A model generated the notes under the pieces. The model did no database searches. It had not been told where the DNA came from and saw only the letters and a program-made list of their open reading frames with translations. 64,000 bases of DNA from an uncultured Treponema sp. (GTDB lineage: Bacteria; Spirochaetota; Spirochaetia; Treponematales; Treponemataceae): NCBI GenBank assembly GCA_934718065.1, contig CAKUZR010000014.1, positions 1 to 64,000 of the forward strand, written 5' to 3'. The position numbers were made by a program, and so were the translations under genes. Below are positions 8,764 to 17,441 of the stretch, piece after piece. Positions within the stretch are counted from its first letter, which is position 1; the number at the start of each line of letters is the position of its first letter.

Positions 8764-9986
8764 TCAAATAACCAGAATAATAGCTCATCAATATTGGGAT
8801 AATTTTTTTTATTCATATTAGAATTTGACAGAATGCAAAAACTTGTGTCGTACATTTCATTGTAAAATAATAAATTTTCGCTGCCTGCGCTGCGTCCATA
8901 AGTTCCTGTGAACTCAAAATCTTTGTAAAATAGCTTACGAATTCCATATCCGTAAACTTCAGATTTGTCTGAATTTATATCAATAATGCTTTTGTAAAGC
9001 TGATTTCTTGTATGTTTGCTTATTGCATTTCCTTTTTCACTGTATAATTCATAGCCCCATTTAGCAATTGAGCTTGCGTTGCTTACCATTCCGCCGCTGC
9101 TCCAGCTGGCTTTGCCAATTAGATAAACAAAGGGTGTTAAAATTTTTGTTAAATCAATTGGCGTGAATCCGTCTCCAGTTAGATTGAAATCTGTATTTGG
9201 GTAAACATGAGGATGGGCTATGGCTGAATAATTCAATTCGTCCTGAGGTGCTAAATATGTCATGGATATTTTCAATGGCTTGTAAAAATATTCTTCAAAC
9301 AGACTATTTAGTTTTTTTCCAGTTGCTTTTTGGATTATAAGACCTAAAAGAATATAATTTGTGCTAGAATATATATATGTGCCTATTTTTTCTTTTGGAT
9401 ACTCAATATAGTCTAATATGTATTCAGGATTCCATGGTTCTGAAAAAATAGAGTTTGATGTATTGTAAAGTTTTGAATTTTTTGCAAAATCATAAATTCC
9501 GCTTGTATGATTTAAAAGTTCTTTTATGGTCGCATCTTTATTGATGTATAAATTTAAATCTTTTGTTCCGAGGTATTTTTCAGAAAAAAGTTCAGGCAAG
9601 TAATATTCAATGGTTTTGTTAATATCTACTATATTCTGTTCAATTAAAGTCAATGTTAAAGCGCTTGTAAATGTTTTTGAAATGCTATAGATGTAATGCA
9701 ATGTTTTATCAGTGCAGACATTTTTATCGCTTAGGCTGGTTAAGCCATAATTTTTATAAAAATTAATGTTTTCATTCTGCACAGAAACGCTTATCGCAGT
9801 TTTTATATTGTATTTTTCTACAAAGAGTTCTGTGAGTTTGTTTAATTTTTCTTCTTTTGAAATTGCTTTATTGTTCAAAATGTAAGCATATTGCAAGTCG
9901 AAATTTTCATTTGATTCAATTTCTGAATTTTTACAGTTTGTAAAAATTGGTAAAACAATACTTAATAAAAGTAATAATTTTTTCAT
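8748..9986 (-). CDS. Beta-lactamase/DD-peptidase-fold serine hydrolase, lipoprotein
   Basis: 412 aa. The lipoprotein signal ends at Cys18 (PIFTNC, a relaxed spirochaete lipobox). Active-site SxxK is SISK at 101-104, the second motif is YSSTNYILLG near residue 207, and LLNHTSGI is the usual class C landmark. Likely a penicillin-binding-type esterase or DD-peptidase; the substrate cannot be read from sequence. The longest frame starts 21 codons earlier inside the preceding gene. The chosen ATG begins the signal peptide and has CGGAG upstream, although at a long 12-base spacing. It lies 19 bases after the preceding gene of the same operon. Confidence 0.85.
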   Translation of the reverse strand: MKKLLLLLSIVLPIFTNCKNSEIESNENFDLQYAYILNNKAISKEEKLNKLTELFVEKYNIKTAISVSVQNENINFYKNYGLTSLSDKNVCTDKTLHYIYSISKTFTSALTLTLIEQNIVDINKTIEYYLPELFSEKYLGTKDLNLYINKDATIKELLNHTSGIYDFAKNSKLYNTSNSIFSEPWNPEYILDYIEYPKEKIGTYIYSSTNYILLGLIIQKATGKKLNSLFEEYFYKPLKISMTYLAPQDELNYSAIAHPHVYPNTDFNLTGDGFTPIDLTKILTPFVYLIGKASWSSGGMVSNASSIAKWGYELYSEKGNAISKHTRNQLYKSIIDINSDKSEVYGYGIRKLFYKDFEFTGTYGRSAGSENLLFYNEMYDTSFCILSNSNMNKKNYPNIDELLFWLFECVKI

Positions 9987-10005
9987 TATTTTTATATACT
10001 CCGAT

Positions 10006-10893
10006 TTAATCCAGTGGTTCTTCATATCTGATATTTTTCTTGCCGTCAATTAAATCATAAAAAAGGCAGTTTATTTCATCTTTTGATACAAATTTTATAT
10101 CCATGTAGTGGCACATATTTTCTGTTCCGCCAAGGAGTTTGTAGGTCAAGGAATTTGATGTTTCATCATAAGTTTTTTCTTTAGAAAGACCTTCAAAATA
10201 CAAGAACATATTTTCCATAAATCTGTCATCAGTGTCCCCGAAAAATTCAAAGCAATAAGGTGCTGAGAAGCTTTCATAGGCATAACTTTCCTTGTTGTCT
10301 GAATAATGGAATGTGTCCATAAGTTCTTTGTAATAAATTTTAGAGTTTTCTGAAAAACAAGCTGTCATTTTTTCATTTATGATTTCTATGCCATTAACTT
10401 TTAATATGTAATTGCATTCGTTTGTTTCTCTGTTTAAAAGTTCGATTTTTACATAGGCTTTGTTTTGCTCTGTGTTTTTCTGAAAGTGATTGCTCTTTGC
10501 GTGTCCTTCAAAAACAAATTCATTATCTTTTTCTTGTGGAATAGAAATCAAAGAGTCTGTTTCGTATTCTGCAACCCAAATCCATAGCGGATTGCAAACG
10601 GTTCGTTCTTCATCATCAAAAAATAAAACTAGATTCTGTCCTGTAACAAACAGCCTGTAGTTTATATCTCCTGAATTCAGGCTTTCTTTTTGCTTGAATA
10701 ATTTTTTGAATTCGGCAGTTTTCGCTGTGTTCCAGGGGTTCCATTCTGAAGCCAATGTGTCTTTTGTCCATTCAGGCAGATTATCAATGTCTTTGCCTCG
10801 GACTTTGATTTCTTCGGGAGTGCAGTCGAAAGGGCAGGATATAAAAAGAAAGGCCAGCCCGGTTAATAAAAATAAAATAAACTTTTTTTGCAT
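10006..10893 (-). CDS. Lipoprotein of unknown function
   Basis: 295 aa. Lipobox FLFISC near residue 20 followed by a short cysteine-containing segment (CPFDCTPEE). The rest has the look of a secreted beta-rich protein (YRLFVTGQNLVLFFDDEE, YVKIELLNRETNEC) with several cysteines. No family recognised. AGGAG lies 8 bases before ATG, immediately after a 15-bp perfect hairpin. Second gene of the AT-rich lipoprotein operon. Confidence 0.7.
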   Translation of the reverse strand: MQKKFILFLLTGLAFLFISCPFDCTPEEIKVRGKDIDNLPEWTKDTLASEWNPWNTAKTAEFKKLFKQKESLNSGDINYRLFVTGQNLVLFFDDEERTVCNPLWIWVAEYETDSLISIPQEKDNEFVFEGHAKSNHFQKNTEQNKAYVKIELLNRETNECNYILKVNGIEIINEKMTACFSENSKIYYKELMDTFHYSDNKESYAYESFSAPYCFEFFGDTDDRFMENMFLYFEGLSKEKTYDETSNSLTYKLLGGTENMCHYMDIKFVSKDEINCLFYDLIDGKKNIRYEEPLD

Positions 10894-10907
10894 AAAATTT
10901 CTCCTGG

Positions 10908-10943
10908 AAACTCAAAGTATGGAAAACTCCATACTTTGAGTTT
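10908..10943 (-). repeat. Perfect 15-bp hairpin between operon genes
   Basis: AAACTCAAAGTATGG (10908-10922) and its reverse complement (10929-10943) with a 6-base loop. On the transcribed strand it is followed by the Shine-Dalgarno of the next gene, not by a U run. It is better read as an mRNA stability, processing or translation-control element than as a terminator. Confidence 0.6.
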
Positions 10944-10948
10944 GAAAT

Positions 10949-12295
10949 TTATTTTCTTACAACGTTATATGAAGAAACGTGCCAGAACGGATTATAAGCT
11001 TCCCAGCCATTTTCACAATTGTTTCCGTCCAAGATTTTTATATATTTCCATTTAAAAATCCACCAGCCTTCTTCTTTGTATGCAATTACATTTCTATAAT
11101 GAAAACCGCCTTTAAAATCTTCCCAGCTTGTAAATTTCAAAGCTCTTAAGTTGATTCCTGGAATATCATTATTAATGCTTGCTTTTGGCCAAAACGAGCA
11201 GCTTTCTATTTTGTAATTTGAATATTTAGAAACTGCGCCCGTAAGATTCCAAGGCCAGGTTATGTCGGTTCCGTCTGGAATTGAGAGAGCAGAATACAAT
11301 GCGGCTTTTCTAGTCTTGAAAGGTCTTATATTATTCCAAGTATAAAGGTCTTTATCTTTTTCGTGTAAATACTCTAAGATGAATCCTGAAACAGTTGCTC
11401 CGCATGCATCATATCCAAGAGGTCTTGAATGGCTTTTGCTGTTCCAGCCTATTATTTCTCCGCAATGATTGATTGCATTTTGAATTTTCCTTGAATCTAC
11501 TTCTTTTCTCTGTTTTTTGCTGCCGCCTCTGAATACCATATTTCCAAGATTTCCCTTGTTTTCTTTTGCGGATTTCCAGAAATCAGCGGTTTCTTGCCTA
11601 TAGTTTGAAATTTCTTCTAATTTTTCAGATTTTTCTTCCTCTGAAAATACATCAGGATTTTCTTTTATGAATTCTTCTGTTGTGATAAGACTGTTTAATT
11701 CTTTTACAGCTTCTCCGTTTTCAGGAGAAATTAGTTTTTCAAATGATATATTTCCATTTTTTGTTATTTGGGAAGCAGCTATTGCATAATTTGGATATAC
11801 ATCATCGACTATTCGGGGAATTTCATTTTCTGACAATGCGCCGTTATTGTAAAGCTCCATTAAAGTGTCGAAGTATCCTTTCATTGAAAATACGTAGGCT
11901 ATTGGACCGCCTAAATTTTCCTGAGCATTTATAGTTATGGCTGCAATTGTTTCACTGTCATTTATTACGCGAAATTCGTAGAAACGAATTTCACCATTTT
12001 GATTATATATTCCTATTGGAAGTTCCCAAAGTTCAGAAGTTTCTGGATAATCTCCATCTTCTATAAAGCTGTCTAACTGCATCTGAGCAATTTCTCTTGA
12101 AAGTTCCCAGTCTACAATTCCTTCATTTCCTCTTGTCAGCAAAGCATTCAGTTCGGTTTCGCTTGATAGAAGTTCAAATTCTTTTTCAATATTTTGAGTT
12201 CTTGTTGCTGCTTCCTTTGTATCTGAACAACTTGGTAGAAAGAAACTAAATAGACTAAATAAAGTGCATATAATGATAAATTTTTGTTTATACAT
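10949..12295 (-). CDS. Papain/C39-like cysteine peptidase lipoprotein (predicted)
   Basis: 448 aa. The lipoprotein signal ends at Cys23 (LPSC). Residues about 60-120 (SREIAQMQLDSFIE and following) resemble the propeptide region of streptopain-type proteases. The C-terminal half has CGATVSGFILEYL with Cys298 in the place of the C39/papain nucleophile and GGFHYRNVIAY with His399, followed by KILDGNN. So a secreted cysteine peptidase or transpeptidase is likely but inferred from weak motifs. First gene of the lipoprotein operon, with AAGGATGAG before ATG. Confidence 0.6.
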   Translation of the reverse strand: MYKQKFIIICTLFSLFSFFLPSCSDTKEAATRTQNIEKEFELLSSETELNALLTRGNEGIVDWELSREIAQMQLDSFIEDGDYPETSELWELPIGIYNQNGEIRFYEFRVINDSETIAAITINAQENLGGPIAYVFSMKGYFDTLMELYNNGALSENEIPRIVDDVYPNYAIAASQITKNGNISFEKLISPENGEAVKELNSLITTEEFIKENPDVFSEEEKSEKLEEISNYRQETADFWKSAKENKGNLGNMVFRGGSKKQRKEVDSRKIQNAINHCGEIIGWNSKSHSRPLGYDACGATVSGFILEYLHEKDKDLYTWNNIRPFKTRKAALYSALSIPDGTDITWPWNLTGAVSKYSNYKIESCSFWPKASINNDIPGINLRALKFTSWEDFKGGFHYRNVIAYKEEGWWIFKWKYIKILDGNNCENGWEAYNPFWHVSSYNVVRK

Positions 12296-12392
12296 TTTCT
12301 CATCCTTTTTATAAATGTTTAGTCAAGCTTGATTTTTCAGATGATATTTGTTCTTTTGGCGTTTGTAAATGTGCTGAAATACGAATTAACCG

Positions 12393-12411
12393 AGTTCACG
12401 AAAAATGAACT
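12393..12411. promoter_or_regulatory. Inverted repeat in a divergent promoter region
   Basis: AGTTCA-CGAAAAA-TGAACT between the lipoprotein operon and the membrane LuxR-type regulator, followed by a further GTTCAC. A possible operator; no partner known. Confidence 0.35.
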
Positions 12412-12484
12412 TGGTTCACTTGGATTTTGCTTTTAATATGACAAGTATTTCTCTTTTTTTCTTTCATTTATGTTTTTTTCAATG

Positions 12485-12490
12485 TATAAT
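12485..12490 (+). promoter_or_regulatory. -10 element of membrane regulator 1 (leaderless)
   Basis: TATAAT, then exactly 6 bases to the ATG at 12497. No Shine-Dalgarno. Confidence 0.55.
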
Positions 12491-12496
12491 TTTTCT

Positions 12497-13264
12497 ATGA
12501 ATATAAGTAAAAAAGTTTTGGCTGAGCGGTTTATGATTTTCTTTGCGGGCGTTGTGCAGGTTGTGGGGTTTGCAATAAGCATTTCTATTGAAGATTTTTC
12601 AAAGGCTTTTGTGCCGTATTTTAATGTCATTGTTCCTGTTCTGAATATTTCCTGCGCGGCGGTCTGTTTCTTTCTGGTCGTTTTTCCTAAATTCAAATTT
12701 CTGCAAGCGACTGTTCTTTTTGTTCAGGGAATTGCAATGACGCTGAACAATCTTATTTTTCTGGGAATTTTTTTGTATTGCCTTGGAATTGTGCTTCTGT
12801 TCTGCTACGGATATTTAAAATCCGGAAAAAATATTAAGATTCTTGTTTGCACAGGTTTGCTGCTTGTGTCTTTGCTGCCAATTTTGTTCAAGGATGTTTC
12901 TGCTTTTTTTATGGCAGTTGCCTTTATGATGTTTGTTCTTTTTTCATATTTTCATCTTTATCTTGTGATTAAGAACAATTTTATTGATTTGTTTCCGTTT
13001 CTTGGTGAAAAAATCTCAAGCATGAAGCTGCCGGAATACGGCGGAAAACTTAGGCTTTCTGAATTTGGAATTTCTGAGCGGCAAATGCAGCTTTTGGCTC
13101 GCTATAAGAAAGGAAACAAAAAATATAAAGATTTGGCGAGTTGTTTTTGTATCAGCGAATCGGCTGTGAAACACGAAATGTCGAAATTCTGCAAAAAGTT
13201 CGGTGTAAAGAACGTTGATTCTCTGATTGCGCTGTTGAATCTGTACAGTGTTGAATATGCCTGA
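12497..13264 (+). CDS. Membrane-anchored LuxR/GerE-type regulator 1
   Basis: 255 aa. Residues about 10-165 form five or six hydrophobic membrane segments. Residues about 190-250 are a LuxR-type helix-turn-helix (LSEFGISERQMQLLARYKKG, then YKDLASCFCISESAVKHEMS). The architecture predicts a one-component regulator that stays in the inner membrane while binding DNA. It is a clear paralogue of the gene at 57853-58641 (same length, same order, LSNYGLTERQ at the same place). Two ATGs lie upstream in frame, but this one follows TATAAT by 6 bases. A tandem palindrome array lies downstream. Signal and targets unknown. Confidence 0.75.
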   Translation: MNISKKVLAERFMIFFAGVVQVVGFAISISIEDFSKAFVPYFNVIVPVLNISCAAVCFFLVVFPKFKFLQATVLFVQGIAMTLNNLIFLGIFLYCLGIVLLFCYGYLKSGKNIKILVCTGLLLVSLLPILFKDVSAFFMAVAFMMFVLFSYFHLYLVIKNNFIDLFPFLGEKISSMKLPEYGGKLRLSEFGISERQMQLLARYKKGNKKYKDLASCFCISESAVKHEMSKFCKKFGVKNVDSLIALLNLYSVEYA

Positions 13265-13391
13265 AATAAATCTTTCCTGGCGCGGTATATAATGTTTCTC
13301 TGCCTGTCCGTAAGGTGATGATTGATACCTTCGTGTTTGCGGTGCGATTGTTTCCGCGTTGTGTCCTGTGTTGTTTCCGTATATTACATCG

Positions 13392-13567
13392 CTGATTAAG
13401 TTAATCAGTAGCCTGCTGATTAGTCTAATCAGTGGTATGATGATTAAGTTAATCAGCGGTGTACTGACTAGTTAATCAGTGGTGTACTGATTAGTTAATC
13501 AGCGCTCTGATGACTAGTTAATCAGTGATGTGCTGATTAGCTGATAAGCGGCATGCTGATTAAAATT
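13392..13567. repeat. Tandem array of eight palindromes, 22-24-bp period
   Basis: Units of the form CTGATTAGTTAATCAG plus a 7-base linker such as CGGTGTA start near 13392, 13416, 13440, 13464, 13487, 13510, 13533 and 13555. Six are good palindromes; the last two are degenerate. The period of about two helical turns would place every unit on the same face of DNA, as in operator arrays. Confidence 0.85.
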
Positions 13568-13643
13568 AAAATTCAACGGCGGAAAAACATCTGGCAGTGT
13601 GGATCAATGCATCTAATAATCTGCAAAACTCGTTTTTTTGTGC

Positions 13644-13649
13644 TATAAT
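13644..13649 (+). promoter_or_regulatory. -10 element of the AAA/nuclease-fold gene (leaderless)
   Basis: TATAAT, then exactly 6 bases to the ATG at 13656, 77 bases after the palindrome array ends. Confidence 0.55.
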
Positions 13650-13655
13650 AATTCC

Positions 13656-15260
13656 ATGCAGAATATCAGGAAACTGCCGGTTGGCATTCAGACATTTGAA
13701 GACTTACGGAAAAACGGTTATATCTATATTGACAAGACAAAATTTATTTACAATCTTGTTCATACTGGCAAGGTTTATTTTCTTAGCAGGCCGCGCAGGT
13801 TCGGGAAAAGCCTTCTGCTTTCAACTTTGAAGGCGTACTTTGAGGGCAGAAAGGAGCTTTTTGAGGGGCTGAAAATCGCGGAGCTTGAAAAGGAAAATCC
13901 CGACGCATGGCAAAAATATCCGGTTGTCTATCTGAATTTTGCGCAAAATAATTTTTCAAGAGAAAAAGCTGTTGAAGAGTGCATAAATGCTCAGCTTGAA
14001 AAATATGAATCAGAATATGGAATAAAACCGGAATGCGCTGATTTTTTGAATCCAATTTACTTTGCAAGCCGCTTCATGAACATTGTGAAAACTGCCCGGG
14101 AGAAAACCGGAATGCAGGCGGCCGTTCTGATAGACGAGTACGACAAGCCGCTTCTGGACGCGCAGAACAACGAGGAGCTTACAAGCAGCAACCGCGAGAC
14201 GCTGAAAGGGCTTTACATAACGCTGAAGGCTCTTGACGAGAACCTGAAGTTCGTACTTCTTACCGGCGTTACAAAATTCAGCAAGGTGAGCATTTTCAGC
14301 GATTTGAACCAGCTGGAGGATATTTCGATTTCAGAGCAGTTTGCGGAAATTTGCGGAATCACGGAAGAGGAGATGCTTTCAAGCTTGAAGCCTGAGATAA
14401 ATGCGATGGCGGAGAAGAATCAGCTTTCCGAGGATGAGTGCGTGCAGAAACTGAAAAAAATGTACGACGGCTACCATTTTTACGAAAATAGCAAGGGTGT
14501 TTATAATCCATTCAGTCTTATAAATGCGTTGAAAAGGCAGGATTTTGCATATTACTGGTTCTCCACCGGAACGCCGACGTTTCTTATCAAGAAGCTGAGG
14601 GCAAGCACGATGAGCTACATGGATCTTTCAAATGGAATCGAGGCGACCGCGCAGGAGCTTCAGGACTACCGAAACGACAATCCGGATCCGGTTCCGCTTT
14701 TTTACCAGACCGGCTACCTTACGATAAAGGGCTACGACCGCGAGTTCGGCGTTTACCTTCTGAAATATCCGAACGACGAGGTGAAATATGCGTTCATAAA
14801 TTCGCTTGTGCCGGCCGTTCTTGACATCCAGAGCTCAAGCGCGCTTGACGTGGTTTCTTTCGCGCGCGACATAAAGAAAGGTGACATTGAAAGCGTGATG
14901 AGGCGGTTCAAGTCGCTGTTCGCGATGCTTCCGTACACAACGTTCGGCAAGGGGAAGTCAGACGGCGTTGTTGAGCAGAATTTCCAGAATGTGTTCTATC
15001 TGGTTTTCACGCTTCTTGGCCAGTGGTCAAGGGTTGAGGAAACCTCCGCGCTGGGGCGGGCGGACTGCGTCCTGGAAAACGGCGGCAACGTGTTCATCTT
15101 TGAGTTCAAGCGCGACAAAAGCGCGGACGAGGCTCTGCGCCAGATAGAAGAATCCGGCTATGCGAAACCGTACGAATCCAGCGGAAAACGCATCGTGAAA
15201 ATCGGCGCGAGCTTCTCCACAAAGGACCGAAGCCTTGTGGAATGGAAGATTGTGGAGTAA
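13656..15260 (+). CDS. AAA-ATPase-like / PD-(D/E)XK nuclease superfamily protein
   Basis: 534 aa. The N-terminal domain is of the AAA-ATPase_like family (PF09820): IDKTKFIYNLV, Walker A SRPRRFGKS at 44-52 and Walker B AVLIDEYDKPLL near 150. The C-terminal domain keeps a PD-(D/E)XK-type core: GRADCVL followed by FIFEFKRDKS. Members occur in many copies in Bacteroidetes and treponemes; their function is unknown and they are often thought to be mobile or defence-related. Start set after a leaderless promoter, 6 codons inside the longest frame. Codon use is normal here, unlike the AT-rich operon before it. Confidence 0.8.
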   Translation: MQNIRKLPVGIQTFEDLRKNGYIYIDKTKFIYNLVHTGKVYFLSRPRRFGKSLLLSTLKAYFEGRKELFEGLKIAELEKENPDAWQKYPVVYLNFAQNNFSREKAVEECINAQLEKYESEYGIKPECADFLNPIYFASRFMNIVKTAREKTGMQAAVLIDEYDKPLLDAQNNEELTSSNRETLKGLYITLKALDENLKFVLLTGVTKFSKVSIFSDLNQLEDISISEQFAEICGITEEEMLSSLKPEINAMAEKNQLSEDECVQKLKKMYDGYHFYENSKGVYNPFSLINALKRQDFAYYWFSTGTPTFLIKKLRASTMSYMDLSNGIEATAQELQDYRNDNPDPVPLFYQTGYLTIKGYDREFGVYLLKYPNDEVKYAFINSLVPAVLDIQSSSALDVVSFARDIKKGDIESVMRRFKSLFAMLPYTTFGKGKSDGVVEQNFQNVFYLVFTLLGQWSRVEETSALGRADCVLENGGNVFIFEFKRDKSADEALRQIEESGYAKPYESSGKRIVKIGASFSTKDRSLVEWKIVE

Positions 15261-15284
15261 ATGGAATCTTTTTAGAAAAGTTAT

Positions 15285-15319
15285 AAAAAAAACGCCCGCA
15301 AGAAATTGCGGGCGTTTTT
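15285..15319. terminator. Bidirectional rho-independent terminator
   Basis: Stem AACGCCCGCAA (15291-15301) / TTGCGGGCGTT (15306-15316), GAAA loop, A run before and T run after. It serves both the AAA/nuclease gene and pckG. Confidence 0.9.
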
Positions 15320-15353
15320 GCCTTTATCTAAATTCTATTCTGTTTATTTAGAA

Positions 15354-17207
15354 TTATTTAGAAAGACGTGCTTCAAGGTCATTCAAGCAGTCAGAAAGTT
15401 CTTTTGGAAGATGCTTTCCGAACTTAGGATAGTGGTTCTCGCGGATGTCTTTACATTCTTTGAGCCAGCCTTCCTTGTCAACTGCTGTGATTGCAGGAAT
15501 CTGAGCCTTGTAAACGTCTGCGAGGCCGTCAAGGTTAAGAGCGCCTTCTTTTGGCATATATCCAATTGGTGTGTCAACGTAGTTGTCTTTTCCGTCGCAG
15601 CGGTCAAAAATCCATGCAAGAACGCGGCTGTTGTCGCCGTATCCTGGCCACATGAATCCACCTGGAAGATCCTTGTTGTTGTCGTCCTTGCGGAACCAGT
15701 TAACGTAGAAAATCTTAGGAAGCTTGTCTTCTTCACCGCGTTTTGCAGCAGCTGCTCCAACGTCAATCCAGTGCTGGAAGTAGTCGCCCATGTTGTATCC
15801 GCAGAATGGAAGAATTGCGAACGGATCGCGTCGGATTTTTCCAACCTGAGAAGCGTCGATTGTAGATGCAGCTGTGATTTCTGAACCTACGATAGAGCCA
15901 AGGAATACACCGTGGTTCCAGTTGCGGCTCTGGTGTACGAGCGGAACTGTTGAAGGACGGCGGCCTCCGAACAAGATTGCGCTGATTGGTACACCTTCCG
16001 GGCTTTCCCAGTCAGATGCGATGCAAGGACACTGTTTTGCAGGCGCTGTGAAGCGTGCGTTCGGGTGAGCGAATTCTTCGCCCTTAGGAGATTTGTCCTT
16101 TGGAAGAGCGTCGCGTGTGTTGCCTTTCCAGTCAACAAGCTTGCCCTTTGCAGGATATCCGATTCCTTCCCACCAAACGTCTCCGTCTTCTGTAAGAGCG
16201 CAGTTTGTGAAGATTGTGTTCTTTGAAGCAGCTTCAAGAGCGTTCTTGTTTGATTCAGCAGATGTTCCTGGGGCAACTCCGAAGAATCCTGCCTCTGGGT
16301 TGATTGCGTAAAGACGGCCGTCTTTTCCGAATTTCATCCATGCAATATCATCGCCGACTGTTTCAACTTTCCAGCCAGGGATTGTAGGAATAAGCATTGC
16401 GAGGTTTGTTTTTCCGCAGGCAGAAGGGAATGCGCCAGTAACGTACTTAACTTCGCCCTTAGGATTTGTAAGCTTAAGGATAAGCATGTGCTCAGCGAGC
16501 CAGCCTTCTTCGCGTGCAATTACAGTTGCAATGCGGAGCGCGAAACATTTCTTTCCAAGAAGAGCGTTTCCGCCGTATCCAGAACCGTAAGACCAGATAA
16601 GGCGTTCTTCCGGGAACTGGCTGATGTATTTGTGCTCAACATCTGCGCAAGGCCATACACCGTTGTCTTTTTCACCGTTGTTGAGCGGTTTTCCAACTGA
16701 ATGAAGACAAGGAACAAAGTCGTCTCCAAGGTAAGCCCATACTTTTTCACCGGCACGTGTCATGATGTCCATGTTCAAAACAACGTATTCTGAATCTGTA
16801 AGCTCGATTCCGTATTTTGCGATTGGTGAGCCAAGCGGTCCCATGCAGAATGGAATTACATACATTGTTCTTCCGTGCATACAGCCTGTGTAAAGGCCTT
16901 TCATTGTTGCTTTAAGTTCTGCCGGCGCAATCCAGTGGTTTGTAGGACCAGCATCTTCTTCCTTTACAGAAGAAATAAATGTGCGTGACTCAACTCGCGC
17001 AACATCACTTGGAAGCGAACGGAACAAGAAAGAATTTTCCTTCTTCGCAAGTTTTGTAGCCAGTCCAGCGTCAACGCATTTCTGCATAAGACGGTCATAT
17101 TCTGCTTTTGAACCATCGCAAACAACTACATTGTCAGGTTCACACATCTTAACGCATTCTTCAATCCAATTTTTAATCTTGGAATTTTTAATTTCATCAA
17201 GTGTCAT
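15354..17207 (-). CDS. pckG: Phosphoenolpyruvate carboxykinase (GTP)
   Basis: Interconverts oxaloacetate + GTP and PEP + CO2 + GDP. 617 aa, normal for the GTP-dependent class. Visible marks are the kinase-1a loop FPSACGKTN at 260-268 with the GTP-class cysteine, [13 protein letters not shown] at 112-124 and [16 protein letters not shown] at 206-221. Shine-Dalgarno CAGGAG lies 7 bases before ATG. In a fermentative treponeme it may run in the carboxylating direction (inference). Divergent from pyruvate kinase, so both PEP-node enzymes share one 234-bp control region. Confidence 0.97.
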   Translation of the reverse strand: MTLDEIKNSKIKNWIEECVKMCEPDNVVVCDGSKAEYDRLMQKCVDAGLATKLAKKENSFLFRSLPSDVARVESRTFISSVKEEDAGPTNHWIAPAELKATMKGLYTGCMHGRTMYVIPFCMGPLGSPIAKYGIELTDSEYVVLNMDIMTRAGEKVWAYLGDDFVPCLHSVGKPLNNGEKDNGVWPCADVEHKYISQFPEERLIWSYGSGYGGNALLGKKCFALRIATVIAREEGWLAEHMLILKLTNPKGEVKYVTGAFPSACGKTNLAMLIPTIPGWKVETVGDDIAWMKFGKDGRLYAINPEAGFFGVAPGTSAESNKNALEAASKNTIFTNCALTEDGDVWWEGIGYPAKGKLVDWKGNTRDALPKDKSPKGEEFAHPNARFTAPAKQCPCIASDWESPEGVPISAILFGGRRPSTVPLVHQSRNWNHGVFLGSIVGSEITAASTIDASQVGKIRRDPFAILPFCGYNMGDYFQHWIDVGAAAAKRGEEDKLPKIFYVNWFRKDDNNKDLPGGFMWPGYGDNSRVLAWIFDRCDGKDNYVDTPIGYMPKEGALNLDGLADVYKAQIPAITAVDKEGWLKECKDIRENHYPKFGKHLPKELSDCLNDLEARLSK

Positions 17208-17260
17208 CTATAACTCCTGTTTTATTGAAATCGGGTTTCCCCAAAAATCCTTTGCTTTAA

Positions 17261-17289
17261 AATATACTATCTTTTAAGTTTAAGTTCAA
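17261..17289 (-). promoter_or_regulatory. Promoter of pckG
   Basis: Minus strand -35 TTGAAC (17289-17284), 17-base spacer, -10 TATATT (17266-17261). It predicts a leader of about 45 bases carrying the Shine-Dalgarno. Confidence 0.65.
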
Positions 17290-17406
17290 TGAAAAATCAG
17301 TTTGCCGAGAAAAGTTTACATCATCAGGCCGGAATGAAAAAATTAATGCGGCGGCAAGTTCTTTGTAAAATTCATAAAAAGTGAACTTTTTTTGATGATA
17401 AAAAAA

Positions 17407-17435
17407 TTCACAAATCAAATTAATATTTGTATAAT
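17407..17435 (+). promoter_or_regulatory. Promoter of pyk (leaderless)
   Basis: -35 TTCACA (17407-17412), 17-base spacer, -10 TATAAT (17430-17435), then exactly 6 bases to ATG. Confidence 0.75.
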
Positions 17436-17441
17436 AGAAGT

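Larger units (their letters stand above)
13265..13655 (+). other. Gene-free region with palindrome array
   Basis: Apart from the eight-unit array (13392-13567) and the -10 of the next gene, nothing else was recognised. The first 125 bases show no terminator. Confidence 0.6.

Noticed and set aside
13392..13567. CRISPR array
   Set aside because: Units are palindromes with 7-base linkers that are themselves similar. There are no unique 30-base spacers and no cas genes nearby.
15383..16519. Several 60-150 codon frames opposite or within pckG
   Set aside because: Thr/Gln-rich shadows of a strongly coding gene.
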